Assembly: GCF_048128805.1 (NCBI RefSeq)
Contig: NC_135999.1
Location: forward strand, 21,078,949 to 21,142,948
Direction: 5' to 3'
DNA from: Centroberyx gerrardi
Taxonomy: Eukaryota > Chordata > Actinopteri > Beryciformes > Berycidae
DNA length: 64,000 bases
Below, piece by piece: positions 35,288-48,270 of this stretch. How positions within the stretch are numbered: position 1 is the stretch's first letter; every line of letters begins with the position of its first letter. A program made the position numbers and the translations under genes. A model generated the notes under the pieces. That model saw nothing but the letters and a program-made list of their open reading frames with translations. It did no database searches and was not told where the DNA came from.

Positions 35288-36484
35288 TCCGTGGAGCGAA
35301 ACAGAATGTGAGGTCACGTGATCAGGATGGTCTTACCAGGCTACAAATTGGACACATTTTCTCCTGTTCGTGACATGGAAAGGTTAGCCAATGGTTAAGT
35401 TTAGAATATTTAGGTTACATATTCTAAAAACAAAAAAATGTAATAACTGTATTCCATTATGTTACCTAACAAAAATGTATTCTGATAACAGATACTTATG
35501 GATGGACTTCTAGGAATACTTTTAAAGTGACACTCTCAAAACCTGAAACAAATTTCCTTAACTTTGTAATTTTTCACTTTTTCTTATCAGTACCTTCATA
35601 CGTCAAATGTAATCTGAAAGTAACTGAAAGTCTTCAGAATACATCATTGAGTTTGGGTAATCCCTTGGATGATGTTACTAATTACCATTTTGATGAGGTA
35701 AATAGTAACTGCACATTTTTATAGTAACCTTCCCAACCCTGCTGCTGCCCACCCATCCATCCCTTGATCCATCCATCCATCCAAATGTTATCTGACACAT
35801 AAATAACACAGAAAAAGCATGATGTGACCCAGAGGCACCAAGTGTGTGTAACACCACTCATAGAGTTCCATGGTGTGTCCATCACTGTCCAACTAGGTGT
35901 TGTGGTTATGGAGCTGGACATCGGGGCATAAAGGCCTAAACTAGGCGTCAGGGTAACAAAGGTCAATTGTCTCCACGGACACCGTTTGGCATTTCACTTT
36001 ATAGCCCTTTTGACTTGGAATTGTGAGGGCAAAAGTTAATGGATTGTTATGTGTGTGTGTGTGTGTGTGTGTGGTGTCTTTGATGCTCCCTTCCAACATC
36101 TTTTGATGGAGGGTCATTGACATTGTGGGTCTGCTAGTTGTACTACTGCCAGTCACCATTGAGTGTGCAACTATATAGGCAATAATGCAACACATTGGAA
36201 GAAAAAGTACCAAAATAAGTTCACAGGCTAACTAACTCTCTGTCTCAAAATATCACTTCACTGGGAACTTTTAATACTTTTAAAACCAGGCATATGATAA
36301 AACATTTACACACAGAACAGCCAGTGGACTCCATTTAAATGTCCTATGAGCTGTACATGCGTGTGCACAAGTACGTGAGAGTAAGAGAGTGCAGTGAGGG
36401 AGAGATTCAAAATCAATAGAGTACTGGATTTCCTGTGAGTCTGTGTGTTCATGGGCACAGTGTGTGTTCACATGACATAAGTGA

Positions 36485-36515
<31 letters not shown>

Positions 36516-37760
36516 TCATCTGTCCAGGGTCCCAGTCTTCACCTCTCCACATTAACAGAGTGCTGGTATGACTTACTCCCTGAATAAACTCACTAAATAA
36601 AAAATAAATACAATCTGATCTACTTTCAACAGCTACACCTTTTCATCCTTCTATCTTTAAGGCCCCCCCCCCTCACCCCGCCCCAGTGTTACCATGGAGA
36701 TGACCAAATGCATATCATATGCATGCATGAGTTTGTGTGGCTTATGCGCTCAGGGCTGGGCGGCAGGCAGAGGGGGAGAGCGGGGAGAGCAGGGCACGAC
36801 ACAGAAATGTGTTCTACTTAAAATGCTAATTTTACATATTTAATGCCAGGGAGCAATTTCTAGTGGGAGATGAGCGGAGAAGCAGTGAAGCGGAAGGAGA
36901 AGGGGAGAGCACTTATAGCGTACATTCAACTGTCCAACAAGAGAGAGGGGGTGGGGGTGGGGGACGATGAAAGCACAAATTCCCTTCCCTCCACTTAACT
37001 CATTTATTCATCTGTTCGTACCCTCTCCCCTCTTCTCTCTTTCTGTCTCTCAGTGTCCCGAGCCTCCTTATATAATTGTACTGAATGTGTTGAGACAGAG
37101 ATTCACTGACAGTGGTCCAAATAGTTTCGCTTCAGACACACAATATCAAACAGAGAGATTCCTTGACCTGTTGCCGAAAGCACCGACTCACTTTTGTAAT
37201 ATTACACAAGAAGCCATGGGGAATAAGATAGAATAGAATAGAATAGAAGAGCACGACTACTCTCATTTTGTTCCCAAGCCATTCATTTCTAGTTAGAAAA
37301 GAATAATCTGGATCATAATTGCAGTACCTATTGTCCACAATACAACATCACATATCAAGTCATATGTGATCTACAGAAGAACAAAAGACAAAAATACTGA
37401 CAGAACAAACTCAAGACAAATTCTAAGACAGAATATAGCTCTTACAGATTAATACTGTCCTCTGATGATGTACGTCACATCATGACAGAACAATATAAAT
37501 CCACACCACATCCACATCATTTTGGACTATTAGTTCAATGTCCCTGTATTCTCTCGAGGTCTATTCCTGTTGTGCTCCCTGACCCCAGCTAGCATGCAGC
37601 CATCAGTGGTTTCATGGTTGATTACAGCTGTTCCTGGATTACCCCTGTGTTGTCTTTGGGGCTAAGGTAAAGCCAGATTAGCTCGACATTGGATCTGTGA
37701 ACTCAGCTGGAAGGCCAGAGGGCTGGTTCTCATGGAGAGAGGATGGACACACATGCAGAG

Positions 37761-37787
37761 ACACACACACACACACACACAAACACA

Positions 37788-37851
<64 letters not shown>
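37761..37851 (+). repeat. (CA)n microsatellite
   Basis: About 90 bases of CA with two AAAC interruptions, the longest CA tract in the window. Confidence 0.95.
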
Positions 37852-37855
<4 letters not shown>

Positions 37856-38930
37856 AACACAAAAGACAGAATAGGTGAGCTAATGTGGAACAGCCCCTGA
37901 GCCTGGACACCTGTGTCCAGCAGCATTGCATCTGTGGCACTTTTTGGGCACAATTATGGTGGAAAAAAACAAACACTTGGTAATATAAACAAAGAGTGTG
38001 TCACCCTGAACAACAGTCTACCATAGAATAAAATACCACTAATTTAACATGTGAGGCTTATGATTTACCACATAAACCATAACACCTAAAGTATAATAGC
38101 TGCATAACATAAAGTTACAAATTTCTGAATCTACAGGATCTGTTCTATGTATACGAGAAGCCTGGTGAGGCTGCCATATCTCCAAGCATCTTCTGGGACA
38201 AATTTTATAACATATGGTAAGATGAAAATAGGTGAGACATAGCCAATTTCAGACCTACAGTATTTTTTACCCAGTTCTGGTCATTGCATGACTGAAAAAC
38301 GCTCGATAGGTGAAGATTTCTAGGTTTCGTCTGGTGCAATGCTTTCTATTTTAACAACAAAACTGACAGTTATTAAGATTTAAAGTTGCCTGGTGGGACT
38401 CTTCCTCTGCTGGCTTATGTCAGTTGCTGTTTAAATATTTGCTGAATTGTAGATAAATGTGATGCATTTACATTTTATGGATCTCTGCAGGATATTTTGA
38501 GATCAAGCTAAAAGCTGTTAAAAATTGTGGTATTATCAACAAAGGCATCATGTACCTTCCAATTCTGCAGGCCCTTCACAGCCTTAGGATTCAGGTTATG
38601 GACCATCTCAAACTCTAACCATCTCTGGCCTTGCTCCACTCCACGGCAAGTCTCTATGGCTCCTGGCTTCGATATTCACCCTCTGCATTCCTAATACCTA
38701 ACCAGAGGCCAACAGTGGAGCCCACTCAGTACAGTATGTTTCATAACGAGTCTTAACTCCCTAACCCTGAGGCCCTCCGCATCACGCTGACAGGTTGCCT
38801 CTGCTCTGGAGCTCAGTGGAGCCGGTGAGTCCTGGGTCTCTCTGGCTGATGATGCCCATGGCTGGCTGGAGCCTTTGACAGTCCCCTACACTGACAGCAA
38901 AGCAATCTGCCCCCAGAGCTCCTGGGTTGA

Positions 38931-38966
<36 letters not shown>

Positions 38967-40037
38967 GTGTGTGTGCGTGCACGTGTGTGTAAGCCGGCCA
39001 ACTGAATCTCCAAAGCCAACTGAATCTCCTCTGGAGCTGGAGATGTGGAGTTATTTTAACCCCAAAGCCCCTCTCTCGGGTCTAGACTCCTGTAATGGGG
39101 TGGTCTGCCTGGGCAATAGGCCTCTAAGCTTGGATTATCATTCTAGCAACCTCTGTGATAATGATGGATAGAGGGAAAGGGCAGGCACCATGGTTCCTCA
39201 ATCCCCAGTGATTAATTTGTCTTGGCTAGTATTATATAATTCAAGAAAAGATCACAACCTCTACCTGCAACTATAGGTGTAACTAACAGATCTTCAATTA
39301 AAGTCTGTGAAACTTGTTGCTACAAAGTCATAAAATTGGAAAAGAAAATGGTTTTCCGTCTTGCCACTGGGTGACGCAACTAAGACCCTCCTCCTACATC
39401 ATAAGATTTGGCTGTCATCATTTCTGAGCGTACATTTAAATGATGAGGAAAATATAGGATGGCCTTTTGTTTGTAGTTGACCCGACAACGAGTTCCATCT
39501 TGTCACTCAGTGGATTTCCTGATCCACTATTTTAATCTGAGCAAAGACAAATGACATAAGATAAAACTGACAGGTTAACCTTTTCAGATATCTCTTAGCG
39601 ATGAGGAAAAACAATGCACACTGTTAATACAGCATGGCATGAAGACAATCGAAATATCATTGCTCTCTCTTCCTGTACATTCTTACTGTAACTCTGCAAG
39701 CTGCAGCACATAATAAAATGCCCAGACAAAACTGTTGGACTTCTATTCCACTCCATACTTGCAAACAAAGTTGAACTTGCCTGACCGAAGCGTCAGTAGC
39801 CTACATCTCTCCGTGTCTTATGTCTCAATAAAACAATAAGTATAAAAAAATTAAAAAAAACAATCTCAGTGAGTGGGCTGCCAGGCGCACACTGCTTCCC
39901 CACCCCTCCCACAGGCACCAGTCCAGCCCATGAGGTCATTGCCTGCCGAGACCCAGGATTATAACTCCAAAGGGACCCTTGGAAGCATGTGGTTATACGT
40001 TCTGACAGCCCTCTAGCCTGATTAAACCCCCTGTTTG

Positions 40038-40140
40038 CTAACGCTAATGCTAAGCTAATATTAGCTTTGTTGTTAGCCGAAAGGTGCATTTTTCAATAGC
40101 GCAGCCAGGCTAAGCTAGGCTAAGCTAAAGCTACGCTAAT
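40038..40140 (+). repeat. GCTAA-word cluster
   Basis: Repeated GCTAA, GCTAAT and GCTAAGCTA words with a 7-base inverted core AGCTAATATTAGCT. It is not a clean tandem repeat. Confidence 0.6.
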
Positions 40141-41472
40141 TTCCCCCAACGTAGCTTTGTATTCCCTATCCAAATGACTTAACTCGGTGTGAGAGATTCA
40201 TCATCATGTAATAAGCTCAATGCACTGAGCTAACAGAGGATCACTTTGGCCTAATGCAAGATTAAGGAGGGTCATATGCAGAGGATTTGGGTTTAACTAG
40301 TTAGGAGGTAGAGGGGGGCAACAAGACTGGAAAGGGTGAAGTGTAGCATGAGGGGGCAGAAGTTTCATATTGCCGATAGCTTCAGGGAAAAAATTACAAG
40401 AGCTTTTTAGCAGATATACAAATCTATAGCCTACATAAATCCCTCAGTATGATTTCACAGTTCCAAACTGACCAGTCTATTATTAATGTTAAATAACTGC
40501 AGCAGCCAGAAAAATATTCCATTTTTGTTTTTGCAATTATTCCATTCCAAATTAAATGGTTTTGTGATAGGCCCACCGATTTTCCAAGATTTTCTTTAGT
40601 TTTCATCACTTATTTAGTTTTCATTTGAATGATAGCAATGTCTTGCTACCTCTGTGGTGACTGTAGCACTTTAGTTTCCTGTCAACATGTTGCACATATA
40701 GTTTTTCTTATAGTATTATATGTCATCACAGTTGGCAGATTTTTGGTATTCTTGGCTTGACAGGTGTTGATACCTCAGATAATTGTTTGGCATGTTTTTC
40801 CATTAAGATTAAGGTAACAATTTAATTCTGAGCTGACTATGATAATGACTGCCACTGGTTTCCAGTGTATCTACACTGATGTGTACAGATGTACCTAAAC
40901 ATCTTGAAAAGGCACGAAAATCTCCAAACTTGAAGACAATGCCATGCTAGCCCGAGAGGTAACGCTTTCTTCCAGAAAATACAAACACTGTGCTCTATAC
41001 AGCTTCTGAGAAAGGGTACCACTTCTTTCCTCTGTAAGTGTTAAGTACTTTGAACATATTGTGACATTTCAGGAGTCAGCATGGCATTTTCATCAAATGT
41101 GCTGATATTTGTAAATTTAAAATTTGCAAATGTTCTATCTTGTTTGAGTTGCCTTACTTGAGATTGGTCTATTTTTGCATAGGAAATATTATGTTTTTCA
41201 ATGTTATACTATTCAGCAAATAAATCCTGTATTACCGATAGTAAACCATTTCCAAAACAGATCAAACCCATCTTCCTCTCTACATTACTCTCTCTCACTA
41301 GCTCTCTCTCAATACACAAAGATAACCATCAGCGCTCAGACTATTTGGTGGTTTTAACATCAATTAAAATCCCAGCACCACTTGCTGAGCTGCACCGTGC
41401 ACTGTCACATCGTGTTGTGTGAACTTGCAGTGTGATGAGCTGTGACAATAAGCTCCATAGTGTTCCTCTGCA

Positions 41473-41475
<3 letters not shown>

Positions 41476-41518
<43 letters not shown>
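41476..41518 (+). repeat. (CA)n microsatellite
   Basis: Uninterrupted CA run. Confidence 0.95.
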
Positions 41519-41520
<2 letters not shown>

Positions 41521-43629
41521 CGTATGAAAACATGTATGCATAACATAAATACAGCCATTAAACCAAAGCGTTTGTGTACACACACTTAGACTAAAAGAAG
41601 CATGCATGCGTGCACAAACAAGCAAACACAATTGCCAGATAACAAGATTTGGCTGAGAAATCAAATGGAAATGAAAGCTTCAGTAAATAGGCTGAGAGAG
41701 AGACGAAGAGAAAGAGAGATCCGTTTGAGAGAGAACATCGACCATCATCATCTCCATCCAGATGAGTTCTCCGCTTCACTCTCCCCCTGTCCTAACACAT
41801 CTCCCAGTAAACAGGCTGAGGGGAATGGCTCAACTCAACGCCACCACGTGTTATCCCAGAGTGTCTGCTTACGCCTCTCTGGGCCTAATCAGCTCTGACA
41901 AACCAAATATCTCTGGAGAGTTTCCGCCACTTGGTTTGACTCGTCAGTTGACTTCTAACTACACAGCAGATTGCATGGCTTTGAGGTCAATTGCATTTCC
42001 AGCAGTCACGTGATATTGGAGAGAATCATAAATTCATAGCTATTCTCCTCATTGCAACAATAACATTAGAAAGAAAATAGCCATAAAAGTAATGCTCCTT
42101 GTTCTGGCCTGTATGATGACAAACAAAAAAATGTCAGGGTGTTGAGTGGGAAGCACTCAAGGACCCAATCTAGCGATATGAAGATGGCTTTGACATACAG
42201 ACGGAAATTGAAAATTTGACATATAGCCTACATTTTCTCCTGTTGATCTTTTGCTACCTAGCTGGTTATTGTGTATAAACTGAAAAAAAAGAAACAAGAT
42301 ACAAAGCTGATGATTTAAATAAAAGCCAGAATACATAGATGAGGAGCCATTTTTTAGCATCATCGGTACGACCCGTCTTATATTTTGAGCTTCAGATAAG
42401 CCTCCAGTTCTACTTAAACTGCATGTTTTATTTATTGTTGTCCAATCAATTGTCTGCTTTTTAAGTCTAATTTGGCTAATTTCAACACGCTTAGAGAAGT
42501 AGCTTGAGCCTGGGCATCATCATCATCGCCAAGGCTGTCTGTGTGTGTTCAGTGATGCTGACTGTGTGCGTTCAGTGGTGCGTTCACATACTCTTGCATG
42601 ACAGCTAAAGTAGCTCCGTCTAACGGCACTGATGTTCCCTGCCATTTGCCTTCAGGGCTTTTCCTCATTCTCTCTCCCTCTCTTCCTTGCTGACTTTTTA
42701 AGTGTTCTTCTGGTTTTTTCATTCCCTGCAGAAATATGACCAAGAAAGATTGGCTTTACAGAGAGCATGGCCACTGATCTTAATGTCTGTTTAGTGAGTT
42801 ATCGTGGCTTTGCCAAAGTATTACGCCGGTCTATACGTCATTCAACAAAATACAGAGTGAAGAAAGGGTGGGGGGGCGGGGGGGGGCTTTCAAATGTTGC
42901 CTCTTTTAGAATACCTGCTATAAAATACTGCAATGTGAGATCACATCAGATGTTACCCAAAGAAAGGAGGGATTACTGAACAACTTGTGTAACGGAAAAA
43001 GTAGCTTGTGGGACACAGAGAAACCCCCAGTTCCATTTAAGTAGTGGTTATGGCTTAACCTCTTACCCTCGACTTCACCTATGACCCAATTTGGTTCGCT
43101 TGGATTTGGAATCCGTTTTTTAATCCACAGTGGCACATGGCTCATAAATAATATACATTATATATTATATATATACAATAATATACAAACATACCTGTAT
43201 ATTAAGTGCCCTCAGCCACAGTAACAGCCTCTTGATGTACTTTCATAGTAAACTTTCAACATTATACAGTTTTCACATTACAAGCAAAACAGAACCACCT
43301 TCAAATGGGACTAAACAATAGACTAACAAAAATTACAGAAAGTAGACTAACTTTTGCTAGATTTGAGCTTTGCTGAAAACTGTAGTTCTCTAGCACAGAT
43401 AACTTACGCATAGACCCACTATGTTATCAAAATAAAAAAAAAACACCCAATTGTCTGGTCGATGTTGATGTCACAGTCTTTCTCCAAGGGCCAGAAGCTA
43501 CATAGCCATCAGGGTCAATGAAGAAGCACATATTCCTAGGTATTACGGATCACTAGCAACCTTTCGTACTTAAACCATGAACATTACACATCAGCCCAGG
43601 TAATATGTGAATATATAATGGCATCTGCC

Positions 43630-43778
43630 TGGTTGTTTGGTGGTACAGGGGCTCAGTGATTAGCACCATCACCTCACAGCAAGAGGGACCTGGGTTCGAT
43701 TCCTTCGGCCAATGTATGCTTGGATAGGTTGCAGCCCTCTGCAATGCTGAAAAGCATTAAGGGGGTAGAGAAAATTAA
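43630..43778 (+). mobile_element. tRNA-type SINE copy, internally shortened
   Basis: Starts with a tRNA-like head (TGGTGGTACAGGGGCTCAGT then GATTAGCACC), followed by CCTCACAGCAAGAGGGACCT and a B-box GGTTCGATTCC at 43693-43703. The tail GCATTAAGGGGGTAGAGAAA resembles the usual fish SINE ending. The middle part is missing, so this is a decayed, deleted copy and not a tRNA gene: it cannot fold into a full cloverleaf. Confidence 0.6.
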
Positions 43779-46700
43779 TCTGCCTGCGTATTCTTGTGGT
43801 CAGTGTTGTCGAAATGAGTCATGTAGGAAGAAGACGAAATTTAAGTTCAAATGAATGGACATTTAAGTTGCAGCTTATACATTTTTATAACCTTTTGGAT
43901 TCCAGTGAATTGTCTGAAAGTCTGCTTCCTACATATGCCTACATGAATCCTTCCAATAATTTCACAAATTATCAGTGAAAATGGAAAGACACATTGTTGA
44001 CGCTCATTTATCCAAACCCCTCAGCACTAGATGTTGTTCAGGAGTTTGGAATATGGTTTTGAATGCTGAAATGTACTGATATTCCCGACTAAAGTTTGTT
44101 TGGAATATGAAACATGCATGCACATAGGTTGTGAAATGCTCTGCGCAGTATAAGTTGCAGTTTTAATGTTATTCATTGTATGTTTCTAGGAGGAAATTCA
44201 GACAATTTAGCCAAATTATTGGTTCAAATTGCAACATTTTTGCTCATTATGCCAATTTAGTAAACCGGTCGGCTCAGAAGTCTATGATTCAAATAAAGAT
44301 ATTCTGCTGCATTATTGTGCATATTAAGTTACATGTTAAGTACTCTTGTGCCTCCAACGTGCATGCACATAACTTAGTTCTCTTGGGTCTCAAATTCAAC
44401 TGTTTTTTCTATTTTTTACATTTTCCCTTTTCTTCTTCCCCACTGAGCCCACTTGGGCCTAATGTCCGGTAGCCGTGTGTAATAATAACAATATTGCATG
44501 GTCTACTTCTCAACATTGCATAAGGAACAGAGGAGGAGACGGACTCAAGCTGCAGTAGCGGTAGGAAGGAAGGAACATCAGAGGCCTGGGGGTAACAGCC
44601 ACCTAATTGAATTGCATTTTACTTCACTACTTTCCACAAAGACTAAAAGGATTGTAGGCTCAGGAAAAGATGGGAGAAATAAAAAATGAATAAAAACAAT
44701 TTTAGCTGAATGGTACATAGGCCATTTCCGAGCACTCTGTATGAAGACAACTGCAAAAGATACAATTATTCTGAGTTATGTATATATAGGTCAGGGCTAT
44801 TATGCTTGAGGAACTAAAAGTTTTTATAAGTTGACAAAGTTCAAAAATAATCATTTAAACCCTGATATTAACATTGGATATGATATTTAAAGATCAGCAT
44901 TTTACTTCTTATCAGACTGATTTACTATTTGTCAGACAACAATATACCTGACGTAAAATTAACTGACTTATCATCCAAAAGGAAATTTCCCAGAGACATC
45001 TACAAGTATGATTCTAAACTAAACTAATCTCATTAGCAAAGCGAGTAAATATTCCCCAAATAATTTTACTACAATATGCCTTTTTCCAATCTCTGAAACT
45101 GAAATTAGATGTAGATTCACTGTCCACTGAAGCAAATAATAATCACATTACCCTTTCAAACTCTTTTCTTCCCTTCATTAACTTCACTCACTTCTCCCCT
45201 GAATCATGACTACCAATTCTAAAAATACAGCTCTCCATAACTCCATATATTTGTTTCATTGGTCAGACAGCTTTGGGGTATTTTCACTGTTATAGAAACA
45301 GCTAGGGTCTGTACAGTTTTGGAAAGCTCAGTGTGCGTGTTTGTGTGTGTGTGTGTGTGTGTGCCCACCACTCCATGGGCAGTTAAAGGCCAGAGTCGCC
45401 TATGTTCTATAAGCCTACAATCTTCTTAAAGTCAGTTTTTATTCACATTACTTCCAAAACAATAACATTCACTGTTAGCAACACCCATGTAACGTCAATT
45501 TTCAACTCCGTAAGTATGAAACCAATATGTCAGCCCTCCTTCATATCATAGAATCCAGAGCTGTGCATGCTATCTCTCTGTGAGAAGGTGGCGACAGGAG
45601 TTGCCCTAGGAAATTGACGTAATCACACACAAATGGTGCAGAGCTGTGTCCAATTTCACACACACCGTCGTTGCTTAGGGCTAGTCTGCCCTGACCTCTG
45701 ACCCCTGCAGCAACCAGAGACTGGTCGTTGTTGCAAAATTCTATGGCAACAACAGCATCAACACTCAACAACTGCTGGGCCCGAAGAAAATCAAACACAG
45801 AGATTCTCTTTTAAGAAATCATAAGCAATTGGGTTGGAAGTCGGTGAGAAACACAGAATGAGCTATTTGCAAGGAATACAAGAGTTATCCATTTAAGAAC
45901 TCATTACGCAAAACAAGGTACGGTGACAGTAGTGCATCTGAATTGTTCTGCAATCTTTCATAAATTTAATTCTTTCATATGACTGGAAACTGTAAGTTAA
46001 GGCTCAAACTTAAGCTCCCCAACAGGAGACAGCAAGAGAGAGAGAGAGAGACAGAGATGGAGATGGAGAGAGGGAAGCAGACAAAGGGAAATTCCTAGAA
46101 CTATTTTTATATGCTCCCTTTCCCTCATACAGCTCTCTGCAAAAAAATCACAACAAATAAAGGGAAAGCAGAACGAAGGGTAAACAAACTCTGCGCTATC
46201 GAAATTGCCACTTGTTAAAAGAGCTTAAGATGGCAAATTAGTTTTGGGGTCAGGCCTTGACTACCTTCTATTGTCTGCCGTGACACCAGTTCGTCATGCC
46301 TCTGCAGAGCAAATCAAATAAAACAATAGCAGCGTAACAGGAAAGATCAGCAGACGTTTAGTAAATCCTCGTGATGGCCATTGTAGGAGGCATGGATGGG
46401 TAACCATGAGTATGTTTTGTAAAGGAAGTGACTCTGAGAGAGATGTCCAGCTGTGTGCTGCTCACAGAAGCTCTTGGTCATTGCACTTACTTGGACAGTA
46501 ATAATAATGCTCAATTAAAATGAAAAAAAAAAGAGAGGTTACAACTTTAAGGAGAATGCCACTAAATTCAAGCATTAATACATTATTTCTAAGCCAAAGG
46601 ATATTTCAGTTTGTAGTGGTAAAACATTCACCACTGTCTGTCATAGCTAGAAATGAGAGTTTGTCTTGCTACCTCATTTTTACCTCAGTGCACAGCTCCC

Positions 46701-47000
46701 TAGAGAATGAACTGGAAAAACAGGGGGAAATGACAGTGACAAGGATCTTTTTCATGGGATATGGGTATATTTAATGGATGATACAAAGTCCCACTACTGT
46801 GTAGCTGTTCATTGTCAATGGAGCAGCTGCAGGCTGTACACATTGATGGCATTGAAGATTAAAGTCTTATCTGGTTTCAAAGTTTGGGATAGAGTTTATG
46901 TTCATATTTACAATACTGTTTTGACTGCCCAGGAAAATAGGAATGTCTGTTTAAGTCATGAGCCGAGACCCAAGTCTGCATTTGCCCTTTTCAGTGTCCC

Positions 47001-47049
<49 letters not shown>

Positions 47050-47550
47050 CTTGCACTTGCTCATGCACCCCCTACACACACACACACTGCTGTTCCTCTC
47101 CCCTCACTGTGTGCACATGTCCAGTGGCAGGCCCGGGTCTGTAATTGCCGCCTCTGTGGCGTGGACAGACAGGCGGGCTGGGGATTGGAGATGACACGCA
47201 CCCATTATTAGTGGACCAAGTGCTGTTTTTGCAATTACCCAGGGTTTGGCTGAGCACACTGAATCAGACTCTGGGATTCTCTATTCAGGAGCCATTTCAA
47301 CTCCAACTGGCTGCACAGCTTCTGTTGGCCCTGGCCTAAACAGTGCTGGGCTGGGCCTCTCTGCCTGCCGGTTCAGATGGTGTTTGAAATAGATAAATGA
47401 GTCAGGTCTTCACTTGCTGTAATGTTTGATTCAACAGACCTCCTACGATTCAAATGGTGTGCTGGGGAGGCCTGCACCGAAGTGGGGGGAGGCAGGTAGG
47501 ATAAACAAACTGGTGAAAAAAGGCTGTTGTAGGGCTGAGCCTGGACAGCC
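43779..47550. other. gene-poor stretch
   Basis: No exon supported and no full mobile element seen. A CA run lies at 47002-47047 and a GT run at about 45340-45362. Open frames here lack recognisable domains. Confidence 0.5.
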
Positions 47551-47584
47551 TGGAGGCAGTAGCAGAGGGGAGGATGAGGACTAA

Positions 47585-47760
47585 ACTGAACTCCATCCTA
47601 GAAAACACCTCCCTCTCCCTCTAAGGTGAGCTGATGCAGCTACGGAGCATCTTCAGCCTCCGCCTCATCTCTCCAAGGTGCAACATAAAGTGCTTTAGGC
47701 GCTCTTTTGTGCCAACAGCCATCGCACTTTACAAAGCTTCCTGCCCAAGCCTCTGGTGAA
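47585..47760 (+). mobile_element. possible non-LTR retroelement 3' coding remnant
   Basis: One frame, broken by a stop near 47623, reads LRSIFSLRLISPRCNIK and then CFRRSFVPTAIALYKAS before a stop. A (Y/F)RRSF(V/I)PTAI.L(Y/L)N ending is typical of the C-terminus of fish LINE reverse-transcriptase proteins. Only this scrap remains. I infer the family from memory of such endings. Confidence 0.4.
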
Positions 47761-47884
47761 GCAGGGCGCCTGCACTGCCTATACAAACAAGGCAACAGCA
47801 AACATGTGGTCCCCCACAAATGATGAAGTCCACAACTGGGCCAATCAGTAACAAATACATCACCTTGTTTTGAGCTGTAATTAT

Positions 47885-48270
47885 AGTTCCCCCTTGGGCC
47901 AATCAGTGTACTTTTGAATGCGGGAATGCAGCAGTGAGATGCATCATTTCCCCAAGTTTTGTCAACATCGGATCAGTAGTGTCGGAGATATTGTGCGTGA
48001 TGATGAACAAACAAATGATGCAGTGTCCGCCCCTTGGGCTGATCAGTGTAATTTTAAAAATGTGAGAACGCAGTGGTGAGGTACATTATTCCTCCAAATT
48101 TCAGCAAAATCCAACAAGTAAACAAACATTGTAGCACCCCCCTTCAGCCAATCATTGGAATTTAAAAAATACCAGAATGGAGCCATGAGACGCATTAAGT
48201 TTCATGAAAAATCTGATCAATGACGTCCAAGATGTTGTGTGTGACGTATATCCAAGTGAACAAACATTTA
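47885..48270 (+). repeat. degenerate tandem repeat, about three units of 107-140 bp
   Basis: Units begin near 47889, 48030 and 48137. Each starts CCCCTT(G/C)(G/A)GC(C/T)(A/G)ATCA, then gives (A/C)GAATG-type words, a run like TTTC(A/C)(T/G)(C/G)AAAATC and an ending AACAAAC. GATCAGTAGTGTCGGAGATA lies in unit 1. Similar arrays are common dispersed repeats in fish. No coding capacity. Confidence 0.55.

Larger units (their letters stand above)
34805..35343. mobile_element. 539-bp non-autonomous DNA transposon with 90-bp TIRs and 9-bp TSD
   Basis: The terminal inverted repeats, TAGCCTGGTAAGACCATCC and on, span 34805-34894 and 35254-35343 and differ at two of 90 positions. CAAATTGGA flanks both sides (34796-34804 and 35344-35352) as a 9-bp target duplication. 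The interior holds a 39-bp tandem duplication and the start of a RecQ-like helicase frame. A 9-bp duplication with long TIRs is usual for Mutator-like (MULE) elements. Helicases are better known from other superfamilies such as Academ, so the family stays open. Near-identical TIRs suggest recent movement. Confidence 0.85.
35353..43620. other. gene-poor stretch with many CA/GT tracts
   Basis: No exon supported. Tracts include GT at 36052-36074 and 36485-36516, CA at 37761-37851, GT at 38934-38985 and CA at 41476-41518, and a (TAGAA)n run at about 37226-37251. A GCTAA-rich block lies at 40038-40140. The stretch 36680-36900 is complex and AT-rich with ATGCATATCATATGCATGCA and could be regulatory. 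Confidence 0.5.

Noticed and set aside
43630..43778. tRNA gene
   Set aside because: Has a B-box but cannot form a cloverleaf and has a SINE tail.
46774..47211. 145-codon plus-strand open frame
   Set aside because: Crosses a (CA)n tract, no recognisable domain, no splice context.
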